A DNA stretch of 51,175 nt, from the IMG/VR virus record IMGVR_UViG_3300036944_000268, positions 1 through 51,175 of that record; one strand, given 5' to 3'. Under the pieces are notes generated by a model. It was not told where the DNA came from. It did no database searches and worked only from the letters and a program-made list of their open reading frames with translations. The position numbers and the translations under genes are program-made. Shown here piece by piece: positions 1 to 7,264 of this stretch; within the stretch, counting starts at the first letter, position 1, and every line of letters starts with the position of its first letter. The stretch comes from a virus.

Positions 1-139
1 GGATAGAGCTCTCTATATTAATACTCTAGAAGGTGAAATGGAGGCTACTATAGGTGACTGGATTATCCAAGGTGTTAAAGGTGAGTTCTACCCCTGTAAA
101 CCAGATATTTTTGAACTAACATATGAAAGAATATCTTAA
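1..139 (+). CDS. Conserved small phage protein, C-terminal fragment
   Basis: An open frame enters from the left edge (codons in frame from base 2) and stops with TAA at 137-139, giving 45 residues of the C-terminus. It contains [20 protein letters not shown] followed by a TYE-like end. This matches the tail of a small hypothetical protein common in phages, in which a G-D-[YW]-I-I/L[15 protein letters not shown] block closes the protein. Its function is not known. The stop lies directly before the ATG of the dUTPase gene (TAA|ATG), so the two genes are probably co-transcribed and translationally coupled. The N-terminus lies outside the window. Confidence 0.75.
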   Translation, partial: DRALYINTLEGEMEATIGDWIIQGVKGEFYPCKPDIFELTYERIS

Positions 140-583
140 ATGAAGTTAGTGATTAAAACAGATGACTATCGTGCAATACCTGTAAGGGCGCACCCTACAG
201 ATGCCGGAGCAGATTTATTCTCTAGTAACGAAGTAGCTATCTATCCTGGCGATACACAATTAATTGATACTGGCGTAGCAGTTAAGATTCCTGTTGGATA
301 CGTCGGGCTAGTATATAATCGCTCCTCACAGGGCAAAATTCATGTTTCAATCCCTCACGCAGTTGGGGTGATTGATTCAGACTATCGCGGCAATATTAAA
401 GTATTGCTACAAAATAATGGAGAAGACCCTTATTTTATCTATCGCTACTCTACACGGATTGCACAGCTGGTTGTTGCTCCTATTGTTCTAGTTGAGTTTA
501 AAGGTTGGGATGCTACATCTTCCGCATGGGATGACACCGAACGGGGTCAGGGCGGCTTTGGTAGTACAAATAAAGGAACATAA
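140..583 (+). CDS. dut: dUTPase (dUTP pyrophosphatase)
   Basis: 147 aa, the usual length for a trimeric dUTPase, which hydrolyses dUTP to dUMP and PPi, keeping uracil out of phage DNA and feeding dTMP synthesis. All five family motifs are visible in order: motif 1 PTDAGADLFSS (res. 19-29), motif 2 RSSQGK (about 62-67), motif 3 GVIDSDYRG (about 77-85, with the catalytic Asp and the Tyr of the uracil pocket), motif 4 RIAQLVVAP and the C-terminal glycine-rich P-loop-like motif 5 RGQGGFGSTN. The ATG follows the upstream stop immediately, and its own TAA shares one base with the nrdJ start (TAATG). With the reductase it forms a nucleotide-supply pair. Confidence 0.96.
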   Translation: MKLVIKTDDYRAIPVRAHPTDAGADLFSSNEVAIYPGDTQLIDTGVAVKIPVGYVGLVYNRSSQGKIHVSIPHAVGVIDSDYRGNIKVLLQNNGEDPYFIYRYSTRIAQLVVAPIVLVEFKGWDATSSAWDDTERGQGGFGSTNKGT

Positions 584-2547
584 TGACAGTTAGTACAAGA
601 GCACAAGTAATTACACGACGTACCTACAACAGACCCCTATCAGATGATGGTAAAGTCTTTGAAACGTGGGAACAAACAGTAGCCCGAGTTATTGATCACC
701 AACAATGGTTGTGGGAACGAGCAGCAGGACGTGATCTGATCGACACAGAGTTTGCAGAACTATATGATCTAGAACAGCTAATGTTAGATCGTAAAGTATC
801 AATGAGTGGTCGTTCACTATGGTTAGGCGGAACAACGGTTGCACAAACTCGTGAAGCATCACAATTCAATTGTAGCTTTACACAAGTTGAAACCATCTAT
901 GATACGGTTGACGTATTGTGGTTGTTGTTGCAAGGTTGTGGTGTTGGATTTAAGCCAGTAGTAGGTACACTAAATGGATTTTCTAAAGCAATCAAGAACA
1001 TTCGAGTTGTACGTTCAACCCGTACTGAAAAAGGTGGAAACGAGAACAATGTTGAGCATTTCGACCCCGTCACTAAGGTGTGGACTATCCAAGTTGGAGA
1101 CTCTGCTGAAGCATGGGCAAAATCAATCGGAAAACTCATGGCAGGTAAGTACCCTGCCAAAGAGCTGGTTCTTGACTTCAGTCAATTACGACCAGCAGGT
1201 GAAAGGCTAAAAGGATATGGTTGGATTTCTTCTGGTGATAGTGCTATTAGCACTGCTTATGTCGCTATTGCAAAAATCCTCAATGGACGCGCTGATAGCC
1301 TTCTTACAAGAATGGATATTCTGGACATTGTTAATTGGCTTGGGACTATTCTTAGTAGTCGCCGTTCCGCTGAAATTGCTCTTTTTGAGTATGGTCAGCC
1401 TGAGTGGGAAGAGTTTGCGGTGGCTAAAAAGGATTGGTGGCTCCATAACAATTCGCAAAGACAGCAATCAAACAATTCGCTAGTATTTAAAGAGAAACCC
1501 CTATATGCTGACTTACGCAAAATCTTTGATCTTATGGAAGACGCAGGAGGATCTGAACCTGGCTTCATCAATGCTGTGGAAGCAACGCGAAGAGCACCTT
1601 GGTTCTCTGGATGCAATCCATGCGTGGAAATCCTTTTGGGAAATAAGTCCTTCTGTAATCTCACTGAAACCGACATTGGCAAGTTCAAAGGCGATACTGC
1701 AGGATTACACGAAGCTATTAGGCTTGCCGCTCGTGCAAACTACCGACAAACCTGTGTTAACTTAAATGATGGAATACTTCAAGAATCTTGGCATCTTAAC
1801 AACTACTTTCTACGTTTATGTGGTGTGGGTCTTACTGGAATTGCTATGCGCCCCGATATGGGCGGCTATGACTACGAATATTTGAAGCGCACAGCTACTG
1901 CTGCTGCTATTGGTATGGCTCAGGATTTAGGTCTTCCATCTCCAAAGAATATTACTTGTGTTAAGCCCTCTGGTACACTATCCAAGATCATGGATACCAC
2001 AGAGGGCATTCACAAGCCTTTAGGAAAGTATATTTTCAACAATGTACAATTTAGTAAATACGACCCGGTTGTTGATAAGCTCCGGGCTGCTAACTATACT
2101 GTTATTAATCATCCAACCGATGATTCTGGTGTCCTGGTTACCTTTCCGGTTAAGTGGGATAATGTTCCTTTTGCTAAAGTTAATGGAAAGGAAGTTAATC
2201 TTGACTCGGCTCTCGATCAACTTGAAAAGTACAAGTTAATTCAAACTAGTTGGACACAACAAAACACATCTGTTACTATCAGTTACTCCTTAGATGAAGT
2301 AGAAGATATTATTCAGTGGCTATTACATAACTGGGATTGCTATGTCGGTGTAAGTTTCTTATACCGTACTGACCCTAGTATGACAGCAAAAGATCTTGGT
2401 TACCTATACCTTCCACAAGAAGTTGTAAGTGAACAAAGCTACAATGACTATGTCATTACCTTAAAGCCTGTTGATCTAGACGGAACTAATAGTTTCGACG
2501 AGATCATTGGCGATGAATGCGCAACCGGGGCCTGCCCCATAAAGTGA
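583..2547 (+). CDS. nrdJ: Class II (adenosylcobalamin-dependent) ribonucleotide reductase, monomeric NrdJ type
   Basis: 654 aa. It reduces ribonucleotides to deoxyribonucleotides with a B12-generated thiyl radical. Seen directly: the first redox cysteine in QFNCSFT (C97), the active-site block NPCVEI (N345, thiyl C347, E349), the partner cysteine in FCNLTE (C358), the phosphate-binding CVKPSGTLSKI segment, and a C-terminal C-x4-C shuttle pair (CATGAC) just before the end. The layout resembles the monomeric Lactobacillus leichmannii triphosphate reductase rather than the dimeric class II or class I enzymes, although it is shorter than the roughly 740-residue L. leichmannii protein. No intron or intein interrupts it. 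The C-x4-C tail shows the gene is complete. The phage would depend on host cobalamin. Confidence 0.93.
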   Translation: MTVSTRAQVITRRTYNRPLSDDGKVFETWEQTVARVIDHQQWLWERAAGRDLIDTEFAELYDLEQLMLDRKVSMSGRSLWLGGTTVAQTREASQFNCSFTQVETIYDTVDVLWLLLQGCGVGFKPVVGTLNGFSKAIKNIRVVRSTRTEKGGNENNVEHFDPVTKVWTIQVGDSAEAWAKSIGKLMAGKYPAKELVLDFSQLRPAGERLKGYGWISSGDSAISTAYVAIAKILNGRADSLLTRMDILDIVNWLGTILSSRRSAEIALFEYGQPEWEEFAVAKKDWWLHNNSQRQQSNNSLVFKEKPLYADLRKIFDLMEDAGGSEPGFINAVEATRRAPWFSGCNPCVEILLGNKSFCNLTETDIGKFKGDTAGLHEAIRLAARANYRQTCVNLNDGILQESWHLNNYFLRLCGVGLTGIAMRPDMGGYDYEYLKRTATAAAIGMAQDLGLPSPKNITCVKPSGTLSKIMDTTEGIHKPLGKYIFNNVQFSKYDPVVDKLRAANYTVINHPTDDSGVLVTFPVKWDNVPFAKVNGKEVNLDSALDQLEKYKLIQTSWTQQNTSVTISYSLDEVEDIIQWLLHNWDCYVGVSFLYRTDPSMTAKDLGYLYLPQEVVSEQSYNDYVITLKPVDLDGTNSFDEIIGDECATGACPIK

Positions 2548-2555
2548 TAATAAAA

Positions 2556-2741
2556 ATGAACGAAAATCCAGAACTGACATTTACCCTAAACTTGAACGAA
2601 GCTAATATGGTTTTAGCTGCTTTACAGGAACTCCCTGCTAAGGTTGCCAATCCACTTAGCCAGAAGATCACGGAACAAGCTAAGGCGCAGATTGCAACAA
2701 TGCAAGCACAAAATCCTGCCGAAGTTACTGACGTAGAATAA
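2556..2741 (+). CDS. Small conserved phage protein, unknown function
   Basis: 61 aa. I chose ATG 2556; a longer reading frame from 2517 would overlap the end of the reductase and would begin in its conserved Cys tail. The protein starts MNENPELTFTLNLNEANMVL and continues as predicted helices with a [ML]-V-L-x-A-L-x-x-L-P-A-x-V-A core. This resembles a family of about 60-90 aa phage hypotheticals with an N-terminal strand and a helical hairpin. No catalytic motif is seen. It is the last gene of the left plus-strand unit and runs into the bidirectional terminator 2 bp downstream. Confidence 0.7.
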   Translation: MNENPELTFTLNLNEANMVLAALQELPAKVANPLSQKITEQAKAQIATMQAQNPAEVTDVE

Positions 2742-2742
2742 G

Positions 2743-2778
2743 AAAAAGCCCCATAATCGCAAGATTATGGGGCTTTTT
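2743..2778. terminator. Bidirectional rho-independent terminator
   Basis: Perfect 16-bp inverted repeat (2743-2758 with 2763-2778) of the form AAAAAGCCCCATAATC, closed by a GCAA tetraloop (GNRA type). The arms end in A5/T5, so either strand gives a GC hairpin followed by a U-run. It separates the convergent plus-strand nucleotide module from the minus-strand late genes. Confidence 0.95.
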
Positions 2779-3056
2779 TATTTACTGTCTAAAAGATTTT
2801 TACTAGTAGAATTAACGTATTTTACGAATTCATCGGCAAGAGCATGTAAGCTGCCCTTGCCTGTATCGGTTTTAAAGAATGATGATAGTTTGTCTAAGTT
2901 GTTAGAAACACAGACCTGTTGTTGAACTGACATAGCCTGTCCAAAGGACGCGTATGATTCAAACTTTTGTAAGGCTGATTGTACTACTTTTGGGTTCCCT
3001 CTTATAGCTGCGGCTAAAGCTTCTGGGGTTATAATTCTTAATAGATCTGTTAACAT
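2778..3056 (-). CDS. Hypothetical protein, last gene of the late unit
   Basis: 92 aa with no recognised family. Predicted mostly helical; the N-terminal part reads like a helical head/tail accessory domain (LLRIITPEALAAAIRGNPK). Its TAA overlaps the U-run of the bidirectional terminator. It follows the 181-aa virion-type protein by 15 bp and belongs to the unit transcribed from the promoter at 5916-5944. Near its 3' end lies one copy of an 18-bp repeat shared with the intergenic region at 5970. Confidence 0.7.
   Translation of the reverse strand: MLTDLLRIITPEALAAAIRGNPKVVQSALQKFESYASFGQAMSVQQQVCVSNNLDKLSSFFKTDTGKGSLHALADEFVKYVNSTSKNLLDSK
2797..2814. repeat. 18-bp dispersed repeat, copy 1
   Basis: Identical to 5970-5987. 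It lies inside the 3' end of the 92-aa gene, 19 bp from the bidirectional terminator. Confidence 0.75.
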
Positions 3057-3071
3057 TTTATTCTTCTTTTA

Positions 3072-3617
3072 TTATACTACATTCCAATTAGTTCCACGGA
3101 AGATGAGGTTAGCACTTGCATTGGCTGCAAAAGCTAATACAAATCCGGCAGGGCTAACTAGACCCTCAACTGTTTCGCCTACAACATTACCAACAATGGT
3201 TACGTTGCCTAAGTTACCGAATTCAGATTTGATTACATACTCGTCACCATCAGTACCCGCTGGTAGGGTTAGTACTACTGGAACTACCGCTATCACACCA
3301 ACATAGTAGTCGGTAGTAAGTACGGGACCCGTTACTGCCACTAGTCTAGTAGCTACAGCAGGGGTTGGGGTTGCATTAATCGTTAGACTAGGTGCAGCTC
3401 CGGTGATTGTGATACCTGTACCGGCAGTCAGGGTAGTAATAACACGGTTGCCTGTGTCAGTTACTGCACCTGTACTGGTTAACGTTGCAAACGTCGGATT
3501 TGCTGTGATTGCTACGCTTTGTGGCAAGTCGATTACGCCCGCTACTACGTCAATGTTTGTGCCTACTTCGACAACACCATAGTTGGTCTTCGAAGCGGCT
3601 GGTGAATTATATGCCAT
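3072..3617 (-). CDS. Putative virion/fibre-tip protein with GTNWNVV-type C-terminal module
   Basis: 181 aa. The N-terminus (ASKTNYGVVEVGTNIDVVAG) resembles that of the next gene upstream (ASTADFGVMKVGTGLTGTNG), suggesting a shared attachment segment. The C-terminal half (about res. 90-181) is a beta-rich module with TDYYVGV, LTLPAGTDGDEYVIK and the end FRGTNWNVV. The same module ends the collagen-like protein at 4175-4663 (EYFLGV, ITLPAGTLGKVYVVK, YNGTEWNVV). Such modules occur in phage fibre or surface-decoration proteins. Function here is inferred from composition (Thr/Val/Gly/Ala) and context. Confidence 0.7.
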   Translation of the reverse strand: MAYNSPAASKTNYGVVEVGTNIDVVAGVIDLPQSVAITANPTFATLTSTGAVTDTGNRVITTLTAGTGITITGAAPSLTINATPTPAVATRLVAVTGPVLTTDYYVGVIAVVPVVLTLPAGTDGDEYVIKSEFGNLGNVTIVGNVVGETVEGLVSPAGFVLAFAANASANLIFRGTNWNVV

Positions 3618-3626
3618 ATTATTTTC

Positions 3627-4178
3627 CTATGAAATTCTTGTTAATGTGATCTTAGCACTACTTCCAGTAGGTCTAATTGGTGCAACTCCTGCCGGTAAAG
3701 CAGTTAGTGCTACTGTAGTGTCTGCGCTTGACCAGCACATTTGTATATTACTACCAGCAGCCATGTTTAGGGTAAAGTTACCTGATAAGAATATTAAGGT
3801 TAGTGTATTTGTTAGCTCTAAATCCTGTCTAGACCCAACTACATCAACTCCATTATATCTCAACCATAAACTAGCATCACTGGTTCCACCACTAGTTTTA
3901 GCTACTGTAAGCGTAAACATCTTAGTGTATGTTCCAGCATTAGCTACAGTGATAGCGTTGCCTCCTACTACACTTATACCATTTGTCGGACCCGCTGCAT
4001 TTAAGGTAACGAGATTAATCGCACTTGCTACAGGATTAGTCTGTGTACCATCGGTAAAGAAACCATAATTTAGTAAGCCTAAAGTGGCTGATATAGTTCC
4101 ATTAGTTCCAGTTAAACCGGTACCAACTTTCATTACACCAAAATCTGCTGTTGAGGCTAAGGGTGCTCCGTAACTCAT
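3627..4178 (-). CDS. Putative virion surface protein with C1q/TNF-like beta domain
   Basis: 183 aa from ATG 4178. This start overlaps the upstream stop as ATGA (4175-4178); the open frame continues 16 codons further upstream but reads through coding sequence of the neighbour. After the GVMKVGTGL N-terminal segment, the rest (about res. 45-183) has the pattern FTLTVAKTSGGTSDASLWLRYNG, TLIFLSGNF, IQMCWSSADTTVALTALPAG and TGSSAKITLTRI. This is typical of the jelly-roll-like domains found on phage fibre tips and head fibres. Probably exposed on the virion; no enzyme motif. Confidence 0.72.
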   Translation of the reverse strand: MSYGAPLASTADFGVMKVGTGLTGTNGTISATLGLLNYGFFTDGTQTNPVASAINLVTLNAAGPTNGISVVGGNAITVANAGTYTKMFTLTVAKTSGGTSDASLWLRYNGVDVVGSRQDLELTNTLTLIFLSGNFTLNMAAGSNIQMCWSSADTTVALTALPAGVAPIRPTGSSAKITLTRIS

Positions 4179-4663
4179 ACAACATTCCATTCTGTACCAT
4201 TGTAGGTAAGTGTGATACTTGACCAATCTATATTAAGGATATAGTTGGCAGCCCCATCAATAGTAGATGCAGTTGCTACAATCGTAATAGGATTCGTGTT
4301 ACTGTCGCCGATACCATCTTTGACAACATAAACCTTGCCAAGAGTACCAGCCGGTAGTGTGATTGTGACTGCTCCGGCATATATAACTCCTAAAAAGTAC
4401 TCGTCTAAAGTTGGGGCATACGTTGCTGCATCAACTAAAGTAACGGGCACATCTGCTAGAGTACCTGGAGGGCCTTGCGGGCCGGCTGGTCCTTGAGGAC
4501 CTGGTGGCCCCGGTGGGCCAGGAGGGCCTGGGATACTTGGTGCAATATACCTAATTGATAGATCTAAATCATCAACAAAAGCCGGTATAAAAGGAAGTCC
4601 TTGGGATTGGGATTGACCTGCTAGTAGGCCAAATGGGAAGCCCATATTTTGATTTTGTAACAT
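4175..4663 (-). CDS. Collagen-like virion protein with GTEWNVV-type head domain
   Basis: 162 aa. Residues about 45-68 form an uninterrupted collagen-like run of Gly-X-Y triplets (GPPGPPGPPGPQGPAGPQGP). It is followed by a beta-rich C-terminal module (VDAATYAPTLDEYFLGV, ITLPAGTLGKVYVVK, YNGTEWNVV) that is paralogous to the C-terminus of the 181-aa protein at 3072-3617. Collagen stretches in phage proteins make trimeric stalks, so a small trimeric fibre is likely. Start ATG 4663 has a strong Shine-Dalgarno (TAAGGAGA). The stop overlaps the next start by 4 bases. Confidence 0.82.
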   Translation of the reverse strand: MLQNQNMGFPFGLLAGQSQSQGLPFIPAFVDDLDLSIRYIAPSIPGPPGPPGPPGPQGPAGPQGPPGTLADVPVTLVDAATYAPTLDEYFLGVIYAGAVTITLPAGTLGKVYVVKDGIGDSNTNPITIVATASTIDGAANYILNIDWSSITLTYNGTEWNVV

Positions 4664-4715
4664 AGATTCTCCTTATAAATGCCCCCAGCTTGTGACTAGA
4701 GGCATACACTAAAAA

Positions 4716-5834
4716 TTATCTAATGTTAGTGTTTGTGTTAGTTGGGGTTGAGGTTTGTGTACCTGAACCAACGTTAATTGCTGCATTACCATTAGTAATG
4801 TTTTGACCTAGAGCATAAATCAAATTGGCAAGTTGGCCAAATTGAGCTTGCTGTTGCTGTTGTTGTTGCATCTGGTTAACAGTTGTAGTCGTATTAACTT
4901 CAACACCACGTGAACGCTCGCTGTAGCGATTATCGCTACGTAGTTCAATAATCGCAGCATTAGCATCAGATAATTGACGCTGTAAATTAATTTCGTACTG
5001 GCTAGTGATTAGCGCACGGGTCTTTTCACCATCGCTAGAAATATCTCTAGATAGTACATAACGGTTTTCCATGATATTTTGGTTAGTCAAAGCTTGACCT
5101 TGCATCAATGCTACTGAATTAGCATTAACGACGTCTTTTACGTTATCAATACGCATAGATAGCCCTTGAGCTAGGCCGTTAAGTCCTGCATTGATACCGA
5201 TAGTTTGGTTAGCTTGTGAAGCTTCCATTGCTGCTGTAGAAACAGCAACTGCTTTATCTACTGCACCGATAGCCTGCATTAGGCTCATATCTGCTAGACC
5301 TTGGGTAGTAACTCCGCCAGCTACCATACCTACCCCGTCTCCGCCATCTAGTCCGCCTAGACCACGGCGTCCAAATAGTGCAGTACCTAAAAGTCCGCCT
5401 ACTAGACCGGCCCCTAGTCCTGTACCCATAGCGGCACCTGAACCTCCGCCCATACCTGAACCGAATAAATTGATTGTATCTTGTGGTGTCATATCGTCAT
5501 CCTCTGTTGTTGTTTCGCTAATAATCGCGATTGGTTCGCCGTCTTCGGCTATTACTGTGCTCATTTGAGCTTCTGAAACTTTACCTGGTAGCATAATTAC
5601 GTCACTGACGTCTTCATACATTAGTCCAATAGGGGTTTCACCCTTTTTATAATTTGTTAATTTAAAATAAACCGTATCACCGGCTCTTACATTTACCTGC
5701 TGAGTAGGCTCCATTGCATCATTTACATAAGCATTTACTCTGGCAGTGTCAGGCTTTGATATAGTAATAATACCATCTCTGGGTATAGTTACTTTATTTG
5801 TACTATTATTAACAGCATCTTCAAGTGTCCACAT
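4716..5834 (-). CDS. Putative virion protein with Gly-rich hydrophobic segment, coiled coil and polyQ
   Basis: 372 aa from ATG 5834, which has AGAAAGGA 8 bp upstream; an upstream in-frame start at 5882 is less likely. Segments: a beta-rich N-terminal domain (KVTIPRDGIITISKPDTARV, then VRAGDTVYFKLTNY, about res. 10-80), an acidic linker, a glycine-rich hydrophobic stretch around res. 125-165 (GAGLVGGLLGTALFGRRG, possibly membrane-active), a long helical part (about 190-320), a run of seven Gln, and an Asn/Thr-rich tail. I do not recognise a named family. The pattern suggests a structural or internal virion protein. First gene of the unit read from the promoter at 5916-5944. Confidence 0.72.
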   Translation of the reverse strand: MWTLEDAVNNSTNKVTIPRDGIITISKPDTARVNAYVNDAMEPTQQVNVRAGDTVYFKLTNYKKGETPIGLMYEDVSDVIMLPGKVSEAQMSTVIAEDGEPIAIISETTTEDDDMTPQDTINLFGSGMGGGSGAAMGTGLGAGLVGGLLGTALFGRRGLGGLDGGDGVGMVAGGVTTQGLADMSLMQAIGAVDKAVAVSTAAMEASQANQTIGINAGLNGLAQGLSMRIDNVKDVVNANSVALMQGQALTNQNIMENRYVLSRDISSDGEKTRALITSQYEINLQRQLSDANAAIIELRSDNRYSERSRGVEVNTTTTVNQMQQQQQQQAQFGQLANLIYALGQNITNGNAAINVGSGTQTSTPTNTNTNIR

Positions 5835-5915
5835 TGCTGTCCTTTCTGTAGAAATATTATATACTAAACTAGTATATAGCATACACCAATCTGGTATCTT
5901 TTTAGCGTATACATA

Positions 5916-5944
5916 ATTATATCACATATGCATATAAATTACAA
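5916..5944 (-). promoter_or_regulatory. Sigma70-type promoter for the 5834-to-2778 unit
   Basis: Minus strand: -35 TTGTAA (complement of 5939-5944, 4/6), spacer 17 bp, -10 TATAAT (complement of 5916-5921) preceded by TGA, an extended -10. Predicted start near 5909, about 75 bp before the gene. It lies just downstream of the terminator at 6009-6045. Confidence 0.8.
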
Positions 5945-5969
5945 ATAGGAAAGTAGGTGTCGACCATAT

Positions 5970-5987
5970 TTTTTACTAGTAGAATTA
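5970..5987. repeat. 18-bp dispersed repeat, copy 2
   Basis: TTTTTACTAGTAGAATTA is identical to 2797-2814. Both copies are followed by ACGT, with a one-base gap. This copy sits between the terminator at 6009-6045 and the promoter at 5916-5944. Confidence 0.75.
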
Positions 5988-6008
5988 CGTGACGAAATTT
6001 TAAATACA

Positions 6009-6045
6009 AAAAAGCCCCCCAAACACTAAATTTGGGGGGCTTTTT
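6009..6045 (-). terminator. Rho-independent terminator
   Basis: Stem AAAAAGCCCCCCAAA (6009-6023) pairs with 6031-6045 around a 7-nt loop. The minus-strand transcript ends in a U-run. It closes the unit ending with the 69-aa gene, whose stop lies 1 bp away, and insulates it from the promoter at 5916-5944. The symmetric arms would also work on the plus strand. Confidence 0.92.
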
Positions 6046-6046
6046 A

Positions 6047-6256
6047 TTATGCCATTTCTGGTTCAAGTACTGGAGTTTCTATTACTTCAGGCTCTGTTAC
6101 TGGTTCAACAACATGTTCTCCTGTTTGTAGCTCTAGCATAGTTCCTACTAAAGCATCTAGACAAGGAATTCTTACTTTAGAGTATAGTCCTTCGATGGTT
6201 ATAATGTACTTTTCTACTGGTACTGTCATACTACCCATTGTTTTGTATATATACAT
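6047..6256 (-). CDS. Small acidic hypothetical protein
   Basis: 69 aa with no recognised family. The N-terminal 45 residues look like a short beta/alpha unit (VPVEKYIITIEGLYSKVRI). The C-terminal 25 are acidic and proline-rich (VVEPVTEPEVIETPVLEPEM), probably disordered. Start ATG 6256 has AAAGGAA 6 bp upstream, and a promoter is placed at 6280-6308. It sits alone between the PhoH gene and a strong terminator, so it may be expressed both by read-through and from its own promoter. Confidence 0.72.
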   Translation of the reverse strand: MYIYKTMGSMTVPVEKYIITIEGLYSKVRIPCLDALVGTMLELQTGEHVVEPVTEPEVIETPVLEPEMA

Positions 6257-6279
6257 ACTGTTTCCTTTAAATTTGATTA

Positions 6280-6308
6280 ATTATAACAAATTCACAGTAT
6301 TAAAACAA
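6280..6308 (-). promoter_or_regulatory. Probable sigma70-type promoter for the 69-aa gene
   Basis: Minus strand: -10 TATAAT (complement of 6280-6285) with a TGT extension; a weak -35 TTGTTT (complement of 6303-6308) is 17 bp away. It lies in the gap between phoH and the 69-aa gene. Confidence 0.55.
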
Positions 6309-6342
6309 GCTCAATTTAAGTAGACCAGCAAGAATTTAAAGC

Positions 6343-7062
6343 TTAATTTCTGTAGGCTCTAATAATCTCTTTACACATCTTAGAACGTACAATATCTTCG
6401 TCCAGGAATTCAATAATCTCAATACCTGAGATTCCTTCTAAACGATTAACTGCATCATCTAAACCAGAGTTAGGAATGTCTGACTGCTCAGTGTCTCCGC
6501 TAAAGATCATTTTACAATTCTTTCCAATTCTGGAAAGCATCATCTTCATTTCTTCTCTAGTACAGTTCTGAGCTTCATCAATGAGAACAATACAGTTCTC
6601 AAAAGTCGTACCGCGCAAAAATCCTAATGGAGTTGGTTCAATATCCTTATTTTTCAGGGCGTATTCGTAGAATCCTTTACCCAAAGCTTTAGTGAATATA
6701 GAATCAAACGGTAGAAGATATGGAGCATACTTCTCTTCTAGTGTTCCTGGTAGAAAGCCTAAACCTCTACCAGTTTCTACGTTAGGACGCGTAAGGATAA
6801 TTTTACCTATTCGCTTGTGGAATAATTCGGAGGCTGCGTATGATGCAGCAATAAAGGTTTTGCCGGTGCCAGCACTGCCAACACCAAAAACAATATCATT
6901 ATGCTTAATCGCATCTAAGTACTCCCCTTGAATGTAATTTAAAGGTTGTACCTCTTTGAATGCATAACTAGAGTTAAAGTTGCTTCGTGCTTGAAGTTTT
7001 TCTTCTTGCACTTCTCTAGTATTACTACGCGCTTTTTTACCGCTTCCTGAGCTTCTTGCCAT
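6343..7062 (-). CDS. phoH: PhoH-like P-loop ATPase
   Basis: 239 aa. Walker A GSAGTGKT at res. 62-69 and Walker B CIVLIDEA around res. 156-164, followed by the PhoH-typical NCTREEMKMMLSRIG and FSGDTEQSD (sensor-like) segments. The RPNVETGRGLGFLPGTLEEK block is also characteristic. PhoH-like proteins are predicted RNA/ATP-dependent enzymes and are widespread in aquatic phages; their exact role in infection is unresolved. A basic N-terminus of about 25 residues (GSGKKARSNTR) may bind nucleic acid. Start ATG 7062 with AAGGAT upstream. It is downstream of the lysis genes, so it is expressed as a late gene here. Confidence 0.92.
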   Translation of the reverse strand: MARSSGSGKKARSNTREVQEEKLQARSNFNSSYAFKEVQPLNYIQGEYLDAIKHNDIVFGVGSAGTGKTFIAASYAASELFHKRIGKIILTRPNVETGRGLGFLPGTLEEKYAPYLLPFDSIFTKALGKGFYEYALKNKDIEPTPLGFLRGTTFENCIVLIDEAQNCTREEMKMMLSRIGKNCKMIFSGDTEQSDIPNSGLDDAVNRLEGISGIEIIEFLDEDIVRSKMCKEIIRAYRN

Positions 7063-7096
7063 ATATTAATATCCTTGGTTACTATAAGAAATGGGA

Positions 7097-7264
7097 TTAT
7101 TTCTTTTTTACTTTTTCGGGGACTTTATGCCCTACTAACTTTTTGTGTATTTTCTTGCATTTCTGCTTTACACACACTGTTTTTGTTTTAGGGACCTCTA
7201 CTGCCTGCACTGGACTACACATTAATGGCAATATAATGCATAGACTTAATAATAAATTCTTCAT
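7097..7264 (-). CDS. Small secreted cationic protein in the lysis cassette
   Basis: 55 aa. It begins MKNLLLSLCIILPLMCSPVQA, a textbook Sec signal peptide (Lys n-region, Leu/Ile core, V-Q-A cleavage site). A mature peptide of about 34 residues, rich in Lys and with two Cys, follows (KTKTVCVKQKCKKIHKKL). No lipobox: the residues before the Cys are P-L-M. The start overlaps the stop of the holin-like gene as ATGA (7261-7264), so translation is coupled. It has no homologue I can name. Candidate roles are an accessory lysis factor or periplasmic effector; a second outer-membrane spanin is unlikely without a lipobox. Confidence 0.78.
   Translation of the reverse strand: MKNLLLSLCIILPLMCSPVQAVEVPKTKTVCVKQKCKKIHKKLVGHKVPEKVKKK

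Noticed and set aside
4664-4715. ATGCC/GGCAT inverted repeat between two virion-type genes
   Set aside because: Only five base pairs with a long loop and no U-run; too weak to call a terminator.
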